64,000 nucleotides of DNA from Murinocardiopsis flavida (GTDB lineage Bacteria > Actinomycetota > Actinomycetes > Streptosporangiales > Streptosporangiaceae), in assembly GCF_003014485.1 (NCBI RefSeq), contig NZ_PYGA01000029.1, positions 1 to 64,000 on the forward strand, written 5' to 3'. Below are positions 21,971 through 30,942 of this stretch, piece by piece (the first letter of the stretch is position 1; every line of letters begins with the position of its first letter). Under the pieces are notes generated by a model that had not been told where the DNA came from, did no database searches, and was given only the letters and a program-made list of their open reading frames with translations. Made by a program: the position numbers and the translations under genes.

Positions 21971-23671
21971 ATGGCAGAAGCGGGGCAGCGGGTGGGCGGG
22001 TTCCGCCTGGTGCGGGAGTTGGGCGCGGGCGGGTTCGGCACGGTCCACCTGGGCGAGGACGCTGCGGGTCGGCGGGCGGCGGTGAAGCTGCTGCACCCCC
22101 ACCTGGCCAACGACGCCCAAGTGCGCCGCTACTTCGTCCAGGAGCTGGCCACTGCCCGCACGGTGCAGGGGTTCTGCCTCGCCGCGATCCTGGACGCCGA
22201 CGCCGAGGGCGAGCGGCCCTGGATCGCCACCGAGTACATCGACGGCCCGACCCTGGCCCAGGCGGTGCGCGAACACGGCCCCCGCACCGGCGGGGACCTG
22301 GACCGCCTGGCGGTGCAGACCATCACCGCCCTGGCCGCCATCCACGCCGCCGGGGTGGTGCACCGCGACCTCAAACCCGCCAACATCCTGCTCGGGCCCG
22401 ACGGGGCGCGGGTGATCGACTTCGGCATCGCCCGCGCCCTGGACGCCGGCACCGCCTCGGCCACCCGCATCGGAACCCTGGGCTACATGGCCCCGGAACA
22501 GGTCGAGGGCACCGCGCTGGGCCCGGCCGCGGACCTGTTCGCCTGGGGCGCGGTCATGATCCACGCCGCGACCGGCGCGGAGGCGTTCCCCGGCCCCACC
22601 CAGGCCGCCCGCATCCACCAGGTCCTCACCGGGCCGCCGCAGACCGGGGACCTCGCCGACCCCCTGCTGGGCATCGTCCTGACCTGCACGGCCAAGGACC
22701 CCGCCCACCGTCCCACCGCACGCCAGGTCCTGGACATGCTCCTCACCGGCCGCACCACACCCCCTCCTCACGAAGGACCTACCACCGCTGCCGAAGACGA
22801 CGAGGAGGCCCGACTGCGCTGCGCCGTCGAAGGCGGCGACACCGACGCCATGAACAGCCTCGGTGTCCTGCTGCGTGATCAGGGGGAGGAGGGTGAGGCC
22901 GAGGAGTTGTACCGGCGCGCCATCACCGAGGACGGGAACACCTGCGCCATGATCAACCTCGGTGTCCTGCTGCGTGATCGGGGAGAAGAGGGTGAGGCCG
23001 AGGCGCTCTACCGGCGCGCCATCACCGAGGACGGGAACACCTGCGCCATGACCAACCTCGGTCTCCTACTGGCGGGACGGGGTGAGGAACATGAGGCCGA
23101 ATCCTGGTTCCGGCGCGCCGTCGAGGGTGGCGAAACCTATGCCATGTATTGCCTCGGTGTCCTGCTGGCGGGGCGGGGGGAGGAGGGTGCGGCCGAGACA
23201 CTTTACCGGCGCGCTATCGAGAGCGGGAACACCAGGGCCGTGATCGGCCTCGGTGTCCTGCTGCGTGATCGGGGGGAGGTGGGTGCGGCCGAGACACTTT
23301 ACCGGCGCGCTATCGAGGGCGGGAACGCCGACGCCATGGTCAACCTCGGTGTCCTGCTGGACGAGCGGGGTGAGGTGGGTGCGGCCGAGGAGTTGTATCG
23401 GCGCGCCATCACCGAGGGCGCGAGCACGACCGCCATGGTCAACCTCGGTGCCCTGCTGGACGAGCGGGGTGAGGTGGGTGCGGCCGAGGAGTTGTATCGG
23501 CGCGCCATCACCGAGGGCGGGAACACGACCGCTATGTACAACCTCGGTGTCCTGCTGGCGGGGCGGGGTGAGCGGGGGGGAGGCCGAGACGTGGTACCGG
23601 CGCGTCATTGCCGAGGTCGGCGGCACCGACGCCATGACCAACCTCGGTTTCCTGCTGAAGGGTCAGGGTGA
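21971..23671 (+). CDS. Ser/Thr protein kinase with TPR/Sel1-like repeats, frame broken near the end
   Basis: Residues 10-265 are a Hanks-type kinase: glycine loop ELGAGGFGTV, Lys39 (AAVKLL), HRDLKPAN with Asp133, and DFG Asp150. From about residue 275, 33-residue repeats follow (AMxxLGVLLRDRGEEGEAEELYRRAI), a TPR/Sel1-like scaffold. No membrane helix is seen, so the kinase is cytoplasmic. At the G7 tract 23574-23580 the frame leaves the repeat pattern and ends after about 30 unrelated residues. One G fewer, as in the next repeat, restores it to 23846. The gene starts 490 bases outside the AICE. Confidence 0.88.
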   Translation: MAEAGQRVGGFRLVRELGAGGFGTVHLGEDAAGRRAAVKLLHPHLANDAQVRRYFVQELATARTVQGFCLAAILDADAEGERPWIATEYIDGPTLAQAVREHGPRTGGDLDRLAVQTITALAAIHAAGVVHRDLKPANILLGPDGARVIDFGIARALDAGTASATRIGTLGYMAPEQVEGTALGPAADLFAWGAVMIHAATGAEAFPGPTQAARIHQVLTGPPQTGDLADPLLGIVLTCTAKDPAHRPTARQVLDMLLTGRTTPPPHEGPTTAAEDDEEARLRCAVEGGDTDAMNSLGVLLRDQGEEGEAEELYRRAITEDGNTCAMINLGVLLRDRGEEGEAEALYRRAITEDGNTCAMTNLGLLLAGRGEEHEAESWFRRAVEGGETYAMYCLGVLLAGRGEEGAAETLYRRAIESGNTRAVIGLGVLLRDRGEVGAAETLYRRAIEGGNADAMVNLGVLLDERGEVGAAEELYRRAITEGASTTAMVNLGALLDERGEVGAAEELYRRAITEGGNTTAMYNLGVLLAGRGERGGGRDVVPARHCRGRRHRRHDQPRFPAEGSG

Positions 23672-23760
23672 GCGGGGGGAGGCCGAAGCGTTGTACCGGC
23701 GTGCTATCGCCGAGGGCGGGAACACCCGCGCCATGGTCAACCTCGCGTTCCTGCTGGAGG
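22836..23760 (+). repeat. About nine tandem 99-bp repeats within the kinase gene
   Basis: Near-identical units each encode 33 residues and share CTCGGTGTCCTGCTG and TACCGGCGCGC cores. Adjacent units at 23335-23530 are almost identical, which favours recombination and slippage. Confidence 0.8.
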
Positions 23761-23846
23761 GGCGGGGCAAGTACATCGAGGCCGTGAAGTGGCGGCTTCG
23801 AGCGGCGAAGGCGGCATGGGGCGGGGGTCGGGACCGGCAGGACTGA
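23578..23846 (+). pseudogene. Continuation of the kinase repeat domain in the shifted frame
   Basis: After the G7 tract the frame ending at 23846 reads GEAETWYRRVIAEVGGTDAM, then LGFLLKGQGERGEAEALYRR and EGRGKYIEAVKWRLRAAKAA. This is two to three more repeats and a natural C-terminal cap. It has no start of its own. It belongs to the upstream kinase gene, either as a mutation, a phase-variable tail or a sequencing error. Confidence 0.75.
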
Positions 23847-24142
23847 ACACCTCGGGACCTCTTCCGCAACCCGCTGGGCAAGCATCGCCTCCGTGCTGTT
23901 GCCGGCCGCGGTGGAGGAGCGCGCACGCCAGTGCCTCGGGAGTGTCCATCGCAGGCTCCTCCCGCCGACCACCACCGCCACCCCGCGCGGACCCGGGCCC
24001 TGCACCACTGCCTGCGCCCGCGCAACGCCAACGCCCGCCTCCCGACGTTCTCGCCGCCCGGCGTGGGGAACGCGCTCGCATCCGCAGTGCAAAGGGGATC
24101 CGGTGGGACGGGCGCCCCAGCACCCGCGGCTTGACCACGTGA

Positions 24143-24330
24143 TCAAGCCGAGACCGTCAACTCGCAACTACTGGCGATCCGGTACAGCACGTTCGGTCGG
24201 AGCGGACCTTCGGGCGCCGTGAGGTCGTCGAGGTCATCGGCCGGGTCCCGGGTCATGCCGATCCGGCGCGTCACCGCCTGTGAACGAAGGTTGGCGGCTG
24301 TTGTCACAGTGAGCACCTGGTGAAGTCCGA
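24143..24330 (-). pseudogene. C-terminal remnant of a GNAT acetyltransferase
   Basis: The last 60 codons before the stop at 24143 read LTVTTAANLRSQAVTRRIGM, then TRDPADDLDD and PLRPNVLYRI. This is the conserved end of RimJ/RimL-type acetyltransferases (NLRSxAVMxRIGM, then LRxHVLYRI). The acetyl-CoA-binding core upstream is missing. No gene is supported in 24331-24660. Confidence 0.65.
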
Positions 24331-24660
24331 GAGTGCCACCTCCACACCGTCTTCCACCAGGGGCGCTGACACGCACATTGGCGGGCACCTGAGCACAGCG
24401 CACCCGACGGGGACGATGTCCGGGTCCGCGCCCCGCCCGCCGGCCGTGGGCCGGGATCGGTCCCCGCGTGTAGTCCACGGGTCGGGAGGGGTGTGCCGAG
24501 GTGCTGGTGACGGCGGTGGCCGCGCGGGGGGCGTGGTCCGGTGTGCACCGTGGTGCGGGGGTTGCCGGAAGGCGACAGTTTCACAGCCTTTGCGCTCGAT
24601 TTGTCGATCATGGCTGCGGTGTCGCTTACGGTTCGTCCATCGTTGGAAATGGAGGCGCGT

Positions 24661-25563
24661 GTGACGTTCATCGATCCCCGCACTTTGGCCCACACCCTTG
24701 CGGTGGCCGAGCAGATGCACTTCGGCCGTGCTGCCCAGGAGCTGTACACCTCCCCGTCCGTTATCAGTAGAAGCGTCAAGAGTCTGGAGAACACCGTGGG
24801 TGCACCGATCTTCGATCGCGGACCGGGTCGCGAGGTGGAGATCACCGCCCGCGGGCGCCATGTGCTGGCGCACCTGCGCCGCACACTGGATGCCCTGGAG
24901 TCCCTGCCCAGCGCCGGGGCCGGGGTCGAACCGGGCGCGTCGGTGCTGCGAATCGGGGTGCTCGGCGTCGGCTTGGGCGAGATGTGGGAGCCCGTCCGCT
25001 CGACCTGGGCGCAGCGGTGGCCCGGCGTCCAGCTCTCCTACACGCCGATCTCGACCCAGAACCACGACACCGCCGTGCTGCTCGGCGAGGTCGACCTCGC
25101 CATTGTTCAGCTCACCGGGGCCGAGGAGCCCGAGTTGGAGTGCCTGACGACCTCGACCTGGTCGCGCGCGATCGTGGCGCACGCGAGCAGCGAGTTCGCG
25201 GACGCCGACCTGCTCAACCCCGAGGACGTCGCCGACGCCCCGTTCCTGGCGGCCGATGCGCGCGGCCGGCTCGCCGACTGGTCGGACGACCTGCCCATTG
25301 CGGAGGCACCCCGCGACACCGTGATCACCGACCCCGGCCACGTGAGCACGGCGGTGGCGACGACCCGCCGCCTGTCGCTGCACGGAATGGTCGGCCAGGA
25401 CCCCTGGCAGACCCGGCACGTGCGGTGGGTGCCGCTGTCCGGGCGGCCGTGCCGGATCGGTGTGACGGTGCGCCGCGACGACCAGCGGCCCGCGCTGCGG
25501 GGCCTGCTCGACATCATCGATCTGTGCCACCGCACCCCTGAGAACGCGGATGCACAAATGTAG
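24661..25563 (+). CDS. LysR-family transcriptional regulator
   Basis: The GTG at 24661 with GGAGG six bases upstream gives 300 residues; the longer frame upstream lacks domain sequence. The N-terminal winged HTH reads FIDPRTLAHTLAVAEQMHFG and SPSVISRSVKSLENTVGAPI. The remaining 200 residues form the periplasmic-binding-like effector domain (LRIGVLGVGLGEMWEPVR). Its target is not obvious; the next gene on the same strand, 133 bases away, is a candidate. The AT-rich gap 25564-25620 may hold a binding site. Confidence 0.88.
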   Translation: MTFIDPRTLAHTLAVAEQMHFGRAAQELYTSPSVISRSVKSLENTVGAPIFDRGPGREVEITARGRHVLAHLRRTLDALESLPSAGAGVEPGASVLRIGVLGVGLGEMWEPVRSTWAQRWPGVQLSYTPISTQNHDTAVLLGEVDLAIVQLTGAEEPELECLTTSTWSRAIVAHASSEFADADLLNPEDVADAPFLAADARGRLADWSDDLPIAEAPRDTVITDPGHVSTAVATTRRLSLHGMVGQDPWQTRHVRWVPLSGRPCRIGVTVRRDDQRPALRGLLDIIDLCHRTPENADAQM

Positions 25564-25696
25564 TTGAAAGTCAATGAAAACCGTCGGAATTTTACCTTGC
25601 GAATTGCGGCAATGACAAATGCTGTCGGCCCGTGGTGGTGTGGATGCATGGCGTGACGCGCCGCACCCTTCACCACGGACCGGGAGGCACCCGACC

Positions 25697-26470
25697 ATGA
25701 CCGCCGCCGACATCCTCGCGCAGCCTCTGGGGACGTCGGCCCTTGGTCCGGTACTCCTGCCCGCGGGCGACAAGCGCAGCCCGGGCGGTGTGGCGCTCAG
25801 CACCCGGGCCGGCATCGTCCTCGTCGACGCGGGGATGGGTGCCGACGACGGCGAGGAGGCGCTCGCCCAGGCGTCGCGGGCCAGCGGCAGCGGACGTCTG
25901 GCCGCAGTGGTCTGGACCGGTCCCGACCAGGGACTCGGCGAGCGGGTGCCGGAGCACACCGCGCGCGTCACCGCCGACGATGCCGGACCGGGGCATCCGC
26001 TTCCCGGGGCCGGCTGCGCCTACCGGCTCGGCAGCGACCCCGTTGCGGTGGTCTGGGACGAGCACAGCGGACTGCTGGCCGCCGGTCAGCTGCTGGCCCC
26101 AGGCGCCCCGCTGCTCGGCCACCTGGGACTGGGCACGGCCCGCACCGCGCTGCGGACCCTGGCGGGCCTGCCCGTGCGCACCGCAATCGGCGCCTACGGG
26201 ACCGTCCACACCGGCGAGCAGGCGCGCCGCGCGCTGCGCTCCCGCCTGGTCTACCTGGACGTCGTGGAGCGGATCGCCCGCGCCGGGTCGACCGCCTGCA
26301 CGTCCCCGCGCGCCGCGGCGGCCGACGCCTGGCAGCGCGGCGAGCTGAAGGCGTGGGACGCCGCGGCGCCGGAGCGGCACCTGCTCAACATCCACGCCGC
26401 CTACGCCCACGTGCAGAACCGCGCACTGGGCCCCGACGCCTGGCAGGAGGCGTGCGGCATCGCGTCCTGA
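25697..26470 (+). CDS. Degenerate metallo-beta-lactamase-fold-like protein
   Basis: The ATG at 25697 is preceded by GGGAGGC; 257 residues. The order of elements resembles MBL hydrolases: a beta-strand with GIVLVDAGMGADDGEEAL, a VVWTGPDQGLG segment where the HxHxDH site should be, GLLAAGQLL in place of the TGD strand, and a long helix. All metal-binding histidines are missing, so it is unlikely to be an active hydrolase. A binding or structural role, or another fold, is possible. It is downstream of a LysR gene. Confidence 0.5.
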   Translation: MTAADILAQPLGTSALGPVLLPAGDKRSPGGVALSTRAGIVLVDAGMGADDGEEALAQASRASGSGRLAAVVWTGPDQGLGERVPEHTARVTADDAGPGHPLPGAGCAYRLGSDPVAVVWDEHSGLLAAGQLLAPGAPLLGHLGLGTARTALRTLAGLPVRTAIGAYGTVHTGEQARRALRSRLVYLDVVERIARAGSTACTSPRAAAADAWQRGELKAWDAAAPERHLLNIHAAYAHVQNRALGPDAWQEACGIAS

Positions 26471-26770
26471 CCCGTTGAACCAAGGGGCGGCCCCTCCACA
26501 CCTCCCAGGCAGCCCCTCCCAGCCGCGCCCCCGGAGACTCCCTCCCATCCCCTCCGGGGGCGCGGCACTCCCACGTCTCGGTGCGTTCTGTCGTCTCGGG
26601 CATCCGCCGCAATCCGCGTCCGCCGCGTCGGGCGTCCCACCGTCCGGAGCGTCCGCCGCATTGAGCGTCCCGCCGCCTTGGACGACTCGCCGCAGGGGAC
26701 GGTTCTGCGGTGGTGACGGGTTTCGTGGGGGCGCGCGGGAAAACCAGTGGGAGATTCGGACGTGTCGCGG

Positions 26771-26799
26771 TGTCGATCCGGGCGGTGCCCGTTCGTATA
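26771..26799 (+). promoter_or_regulatory. ECF42-type promoter
   Basis: TGTCGA (26771-26776), 17 bases, CGTATA (26794-26799) lies 48 bases before the DGPF gene. ECF42 sigma factors are known to prefer a TGTCGA -35 box, so this is a likely autoregulated promoter. The DNA from 26471 to 26770 is low-complexity with no gene. Confidence 0.6.
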
Positions 26800-26847
26800 G
26801 GGGGTAAGAGGCCGGCACCAGGCCGGCCGCACCGAGGAGGCGCAGTC

Positions 26848-27201
26848 ATGCAGCAGTACCTGCTGAGCATCTACCAGCCCGACGGGCCCGCACCGTCCGC
26901 CGACTTCCTCGCCCCGATCATGCGCGACATCGAGGCGGTGAACACCGAGCTGCGGGAGGCCGGGGCCTGGGTGTTCGCCGGGGGCCTGTTCCCGCCGAGC
27001 ACGGCCACCGTGCTGACCGCGAAGGACGGCGAGGTGCTCACGACGGACGGCCCGTTCGTCGAGGGCAAGGAGCACATCGGCGGGTTCACGGTCATCCGGG
27101 CGGCCGACCTCGACGCCGCGCTCGCATGGGGGCGCAAGCTGGCCCGGGCGACCACGCTGCCGATCGAGGTCCGGCCGATGGAGTTCGGCTCCTGCGGGTG
27201 A
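26848..27201 (+). CDS. YCII/DGPF-domain protein, ECF42 partner
   Basis: This 117-residue protein with GAGGAGG upstream is a YCII-fold DGPF protein: [13 protein letters not shown] at the start, [16 protein letters not shown] near residue 75, then a C-terminal [10 protein letters not shown] helix and EVRPMEF. Its stop overlaps the sigma factor start (GTGA). DGPF proteins are the standard companions of ECF42 sigma factors and appear in their regulon. Enzymatic activity is not established. Confidence 0.88.
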   Translation: MQQYLLSIYQPDGPAPSADFLAPIMRDIEAVNTELREAGAWVFAGGLFPPSTATVLTAKDGEVLTTDGPFVEGKEHIGGFTVIRAADLDAALAWGRKLARATTLPIEVRPMEFGSCG

Positions 27202-28442
27202 CCTCGGAACCCGCATCCGCAGCGGAGGTCGAACGCGTCTTCCGCGCGGAGTACGGCCGCGCCGTGGCCGTCCTGGTCCGCCGATTCGGCGACATCGACG
27301 TCGCCGAGGAGGCGGTCCAGGACGCGTTCGCCACCGCCGCCGAGCGGTGGCCCGCAACGGGGATCCCGCCGCGCCCCGCCGGGTGGATCATCACCACGGC
27401 GGGGAACCGGACCGTCGACCGGCTGCGCCGCGAGGCGTCCCGCGCGGACCGGCACGCGCGCGCCGCCCTGCTGCACACCCGCGGCGATCCCCCAGAGGGC
27501 GGCGATCCCCCAGAGGAGGGCCCCGTGCGCGACGACCGGCTGCGCCTGATCTTCACGTGCTGCCACCCCGCGCTCGCCCCCGCGTCCCGGGTGGCGCTGA
27601 CACTCCGGCTCCTCGGCGGGCTCAGCACGGCGGAGATCGCCCGCGCTTTCCTGGTGCCCGAGGCGACCATGGCGCAGCGCCTGGTCCGCGCGAAGGGCAA
27701 GATCCGCGACGCGCGGATCCCCTACCGGGTCCCCGAGGAGGCCGACCTGCCCGACCGGCTCCGCGCCGTGCTGGCGGTCGTGTACCTCGTCTTCAACGAG
27801 GGGTACACGGCGAGTTCGGGCGACCGGCTCGTCCGCGACGACCTCTGCGCGGAGGCCGTCCGCCTCGGGCGGCTCCTCGCCGAACTGATGCCCGACGAAC
27901 CGGAGGTCCTGGGCCTGCTCGCGCTCATGCTGCTCATCGAGGCGCGCAGGGCCGCCCGCACGACGGACGGCGGCGGGCTGGTGCCGCTGGCCGAGCAGGA
28001 CCGCCGCATGTGGGATCGCGACCGCACCGCCGAGGGCCAGGACCTCGTGCGGCGGTGCCTCCGCCGCGGCCGTCCCGGCCCGTACCAGATCCAGGCGGCG
28101 ATCAACGCCGTCCACAGCGACGCGCCGACCGCCGCCGAGACGGACTGGTCGCAGATCCTGCGGCTGTACGACCAGCTCGCCGCGTTCACGCCCACACCCG
28201 TCGTCGCGCTGAACCGCGCGGTCGCGGTGGCGGAGGTCGAGGGGGCCGCGGCGGGGCTCGCCCTCGTCGACGGGATCGACCTCGGTCGGCACCACCTGTT
28301 CCACGCCGTCCGCGCCGACCTGCTCCGCAGGCTGGGCCGCAACTCCGAGGCAGCGGCGGCCTACGACGCGGCGATCGCCCGCGCCGGCAACGAGGCCGAG
28401 CGCGCCTTCCTGGAGCGGCGGCGGACAACCCTCGGCCGGTGA
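27198..28442 (+). CDS. ECF42-group RNA polymerase sigma factor with TPR-like extension
   Basis: The GTG at 27198 overlaps the DGPF stop, giving 414 residues. Region 2 is seen at residues 10-75 ([20 protein letters not shown], then [14 protein letters not shown]). Region 4 is at 110-160 ([20 protein letters not shown], then [15 protein letters not shown]). A C-terminal domain of about 220 residues with helical repeats ([33 protein letters not shown]) is typical of ECF41/42-like groups and replaces an anti-sigma factor. It probably directs the TGTCGA promoter upstream. Confidence 0.9.
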   Translation: MTSEPASAAEVERVFRAEYGRAVAVLVRRFGDIDVAEEAVQDAFATAAERWPATGIPPRPAGWIITTAGNRTVDRLRREASRADRHARAALLHTRGDPPEGGDPPEEGPVRDDRLRLIFTCCHPALAPASRVALTLRLLGGLSTAEIARAFLVPEATMAQRLVRAKGKIRDARIPYRVPEEADLPDRLRAVLAVVYLVFNEGYTASSGDRLVRDDLCAEAVRLGRLLAELMPDEPEVLGLLALMLLIEARRAARTTDGGGLVPLAEQDRRMWDRDRTAEGQDLVRRCLRRGRPGPYQIQAAINAVHSDAPTAAETDWSQILRLYDQLAAFTPTPVVALNRAVAVAEVEGAAAGLALVDGIDLGRHHLFHAVRADLLRRLGRNSEAAAAYDAAIARAGNEAERAFLERRRTTLGR

Positions 28443-28560
28443 CCGGTACGTCGGACGGGGCTCGGTCGGCGACCCGGCGGCCGCGACTGGGGCGCCGGTC
28501 GTCCCGGCCCGTTCACGACCCGACACGCTTACAGTCCAGCCCATTCACGTCCCGACCCGC

Positions 28561-29376
28561 CTACCGCTCGGCGCGGTACAGGACCGGGTTCAGCGGGGTG
28601 TCGGGCACCTCGCCCGGCCGGGTGCCGGGCAGCCACGCCGCCAGGTCGGCGCGCTGGAAGTCGTTGCGGGGCTCGGCGACGCGCATGTCGGCGTCGATGT
28701 AGATGACGGTCATGACCCGGCGGGCCGTGCCCGAGTCGTTGGCGGCGGCGTGGTGGAACGTCCACCCGAGGTGGAAGCTGACCTCGCCCAGCGCGTAGGG
28801 GTCGGCCACAACGGGGAAACCCTGCTCCGCGAGGGCCGCCTGCACGGCCCGCTCCGACTCGTCGCTGATGGGCAGGTCGCGGCCGAGGTCGTGGCGGTGG
28901 CTGCCTGCGGCGAACGCGAGCGGGCCCATGTCGTCGGGGGTCTCCTGGAGAGGGATCCAGGCGGTGACGGCGCGGTCGGAGCCGAGCGGCCAGTACTGCT
29001 GGTCGGCATGCCATGGCGTGATCCCGCCGCCGGACTCCTTGTACAGCGCCTGGTCGTGGTAGAGGCGGACGCCGTCGACGCCGAGCAGTTCGGCGGCGAT
29101 GCGCGCCAGGCGGCGGGAGTGGACGAGCGCGGCGACGGACTCGCTGTGCCGCCACAAGTTCTCGACCTGGAGGAACGCCTTTCCGTAGGTGTCGCGTTCG
29201 GCAAGGGGCAGGTGCTGGGTGTTGAGTTCGATGACCGTGCCGGTGATCTCCGGTTCGCAGGCCGCGACGGCGGCGGGGCTGAGGGCGCCCGGCAGCTTGA
29301 CGAAGCCGTGCTCGGCGAAGTGCGTGATGTCGGCGGGGTCGACGGGGCGGTCGTCCGCGAGGGAGTGGATTGCCAT
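28561..29376 (-). CDS. Phytanoyl-CoA dioxygenase (PhyH) family oxygenase
   Basis: The ATG at 29376 gives 271 residues. The Fe(II) site is His123/Asp125 (PWHADQQYWPL) with the distal His in FHLGWTFHHAAAN. An Arg for 2-oxoglutarate is expected in RRVMTVIYIDAD. The protein would hydroxylate an unknown small molecule. It is convergent with the sigma factor gene. The start has only a weak ribosome-binding site; an upstream GTG/ATG in frame would add low-complexity sequence. Confidence 0.88.
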   Translation of the reverse strand: MAIHSLADDRPVDPADITHFAEHGFVKLPGALSPAAVAACEPEITGTVIELNTQHLPLAERDTYGKAFLQVENLWRHSESVAALVHSRRLARIAAELLGVDGVRLYHDQALYKESGGGITPWHADQQYWPLGSDRAVTAWIPLQETPDDMGPLAFAAGSHRHDLGRDLPISDESERAVQAALAEQGFPVVADPYALGEVSFHLGWTFHHAAANDSGTARRVMTVIYIDADMRVAEPRNDFQRADLAAWLPGTRPGEVPDTPLNPVLYRAER

Positions 29377-29497
29377 GGGTCCCACGATGCGCCTCGGCCC
29401 CGGTTCCCGCCAGACCGCGGACGGCGCGGTCCGGCGCTCCGCTGCCTGCGGGTGCATCTGCGGGTGCCTCCGCGGGCGGGCGGGCGGGGGGCCGGGG

Positions 29498-30769
29498 TCA
29501 GTCCGTCCGGAGGTCGGCGAGCAGGCCGTCGAGCAGTTGCTCCTCGCCGATTCCGTATCCGGTGAGGGCCATGGAGTCGGTCAGCGCGCGGTCCCAGTCG
29601 GCGGTGACGGCGTTGCCGTTCAACCGTCCGCTGTTCACCGCGGTGATGGCCTGCCGGTAGTCGGCGGCGGCGTAGCGCCACGGGGACCACGGCAGGCGGC
29701 GGTGCAGCACGTTGGCGATGCGGATGCCGGCCCAGTCGAAGTCGCCGTGGTAGCGCAGCTCGGCGCCGCCGCCGAGGAGGTGCCGGAGCAGGGTCATCGC
29801 CGCGGCGCCCGGCTGGCCCTGGGCGCACACCAACGGGCGGCTGCGCGCGCCGAGGCGGTCGGCCGCCGCGGCGAGGACGGCCGTGTTCTGGCACACGTGG
29901 ACCGGCGTACCGGCCGGCAGCGGGAGGGGGGCGTCGCGGACGAGTTGGCGCAGGGTCAGCACCGCCGGCTGGCCGGCGGCCGTGAGGGCGCGCAGCGCCC
30001 GCCCCGTTGCGGTCTCGGTGTCGCCGGGCAGGCCGAGCGTGACGACGGTGCTGTCGAGGTCGTCCTTGAGCAGCCCCGCCGAGGCCCACACCTCGCGTTT
30101 CCACTGGCTGCCGCTGCCAATGCCGACGTCGGTGAGCGCGCGCACCGCGCCGAGCGTGAGGGTGGTGAGGGCCCGGTCGTCGTCGAGGGCGCCGGGGTCG
30201 CCGCACACCCGCTCGGCGAACGCCCGGACCGGTTCGCCGTTGGACGGCAGCTCGGCGACCACGGCCGCGAGCATGCGCAGCAGCGGCGCCGCGCTCTCGA
30301 CGTCGCCCGCCACGCGGCGGACCAGGCCCGAGACCACGAGCCGGTCGAACCACTCGGCGAGGTCGGGGCGTTGTGCACAGGCTGTGGACAGCGGGGTGTA
30401 GGCGTCGTGCCAGGCCCGCGCCAGCGCGTCCTCGCCCCCGCCGGGCGTCGGCACCGGGCCGGTGAGCGCCTCGACGGCGGGGCCGAGCCCTGCGGGGCTC
30501 ACCCCGGAGCGCCGCAGGACCTCGTCCACGGCGACGAGGTTCACCGTCAGGGAGCGCCCCGACCGGGGAGAGCGGCCGAGCAGGTGGCGCACCGCCGCCC
30601 ACTGCTCCTCGGTGGCGTCGGGCACCGACACCGGCCCGGTGAGCGGCCGACCGGACTCCATGCGCTGCCGGATCCGCTGGACCAGCCAGTCGAGCTGGGG
30701 CGCGCCGAGCACCTGCCGCAACCGGTCCGCGTCGACCCGCGCGGCACCACCGTCATCGCTCAGTTCCAC
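29498..30769 (-). CDS. TIGR02679-family (DUF3323/DUF2399) protein, orphan JetD-like
   Basis: The GTG at 30769 with AAGGAG six bases upstream gives 423 residues; the longer open frame runs antisense to the hydrolase gene. The N-terminal region matches DUF3323 (PQLDWLVQRIRQRMESGRPL). The C-terminal DUF2399 half has a Toprim-like ELRYHGDFDWAGIRIANVLH. In Wadjet type II systems this is JetD, the nuclease that cleaves small plasmids with JetABC. No jetA, B or C is nearby, so it is an orphan. Flanking genes are unrelated. Confidence 0.8.
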   Translation of the reverse strand: MELSDDGGAARVDADRLRQVLGAPQLDWLVQRIRQRMESGRPLTGPVSVPDATEEQWAAVRHLLGRSPRSGRSLTVNLVAVDEVLRRSGVSPAGLGPAVEALTGPVPTPGGGEDALARAWHDAYTPLSTACAQRPDLAEWFDRLVVSGLVRRVAGDVESAAPLLRMLAAVVAELPSNGEPVRAFAERVCGDPGALDDDRALTTLTLGAVRALTDVGIGSGSQWKREVWASAGLLKDDLDSTVVTLGLPGDTETATGRALRALTAAGQPAVLTLRQLVRDAPLPLPAGTPVHVCQNTAVLAAAADRLGARSRPLVCAQGQPGAAAMTLLRHLLGGGAELRYHGDFDWAGIRIANVLHRRLPWSPWRYAAADYRQAITAVNSGRLNGNAVTADWDRALTDSMALTGYGIGEEQLLDGLLADLRTD

Positions 30770-30942
30770 GCACATCTCCTTACGGGTGTCGGCCGACCGC
30801 GGACCCCGTGCCGCGGCCGCCGCTGCGGCAGTCGTACCCACGGCGCCGACGCGGTCACCAGCGTGCCACGCGGGCGCACCGCGGCGGGCGGTCCCGGCGG
30901 GATCCGGCGGCCGTGGGCGGCCGCCCGCGGGGCCGCAGCGGG

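Noticed and set aside
23737-24138. A minus-strand ORF with GGAGGAG before MDTPEALACALLHRG
   Set aside because: The ribosome-binding site is attractive, but the product overlaps the kinase 3' end and shows no consistent frame or domain.
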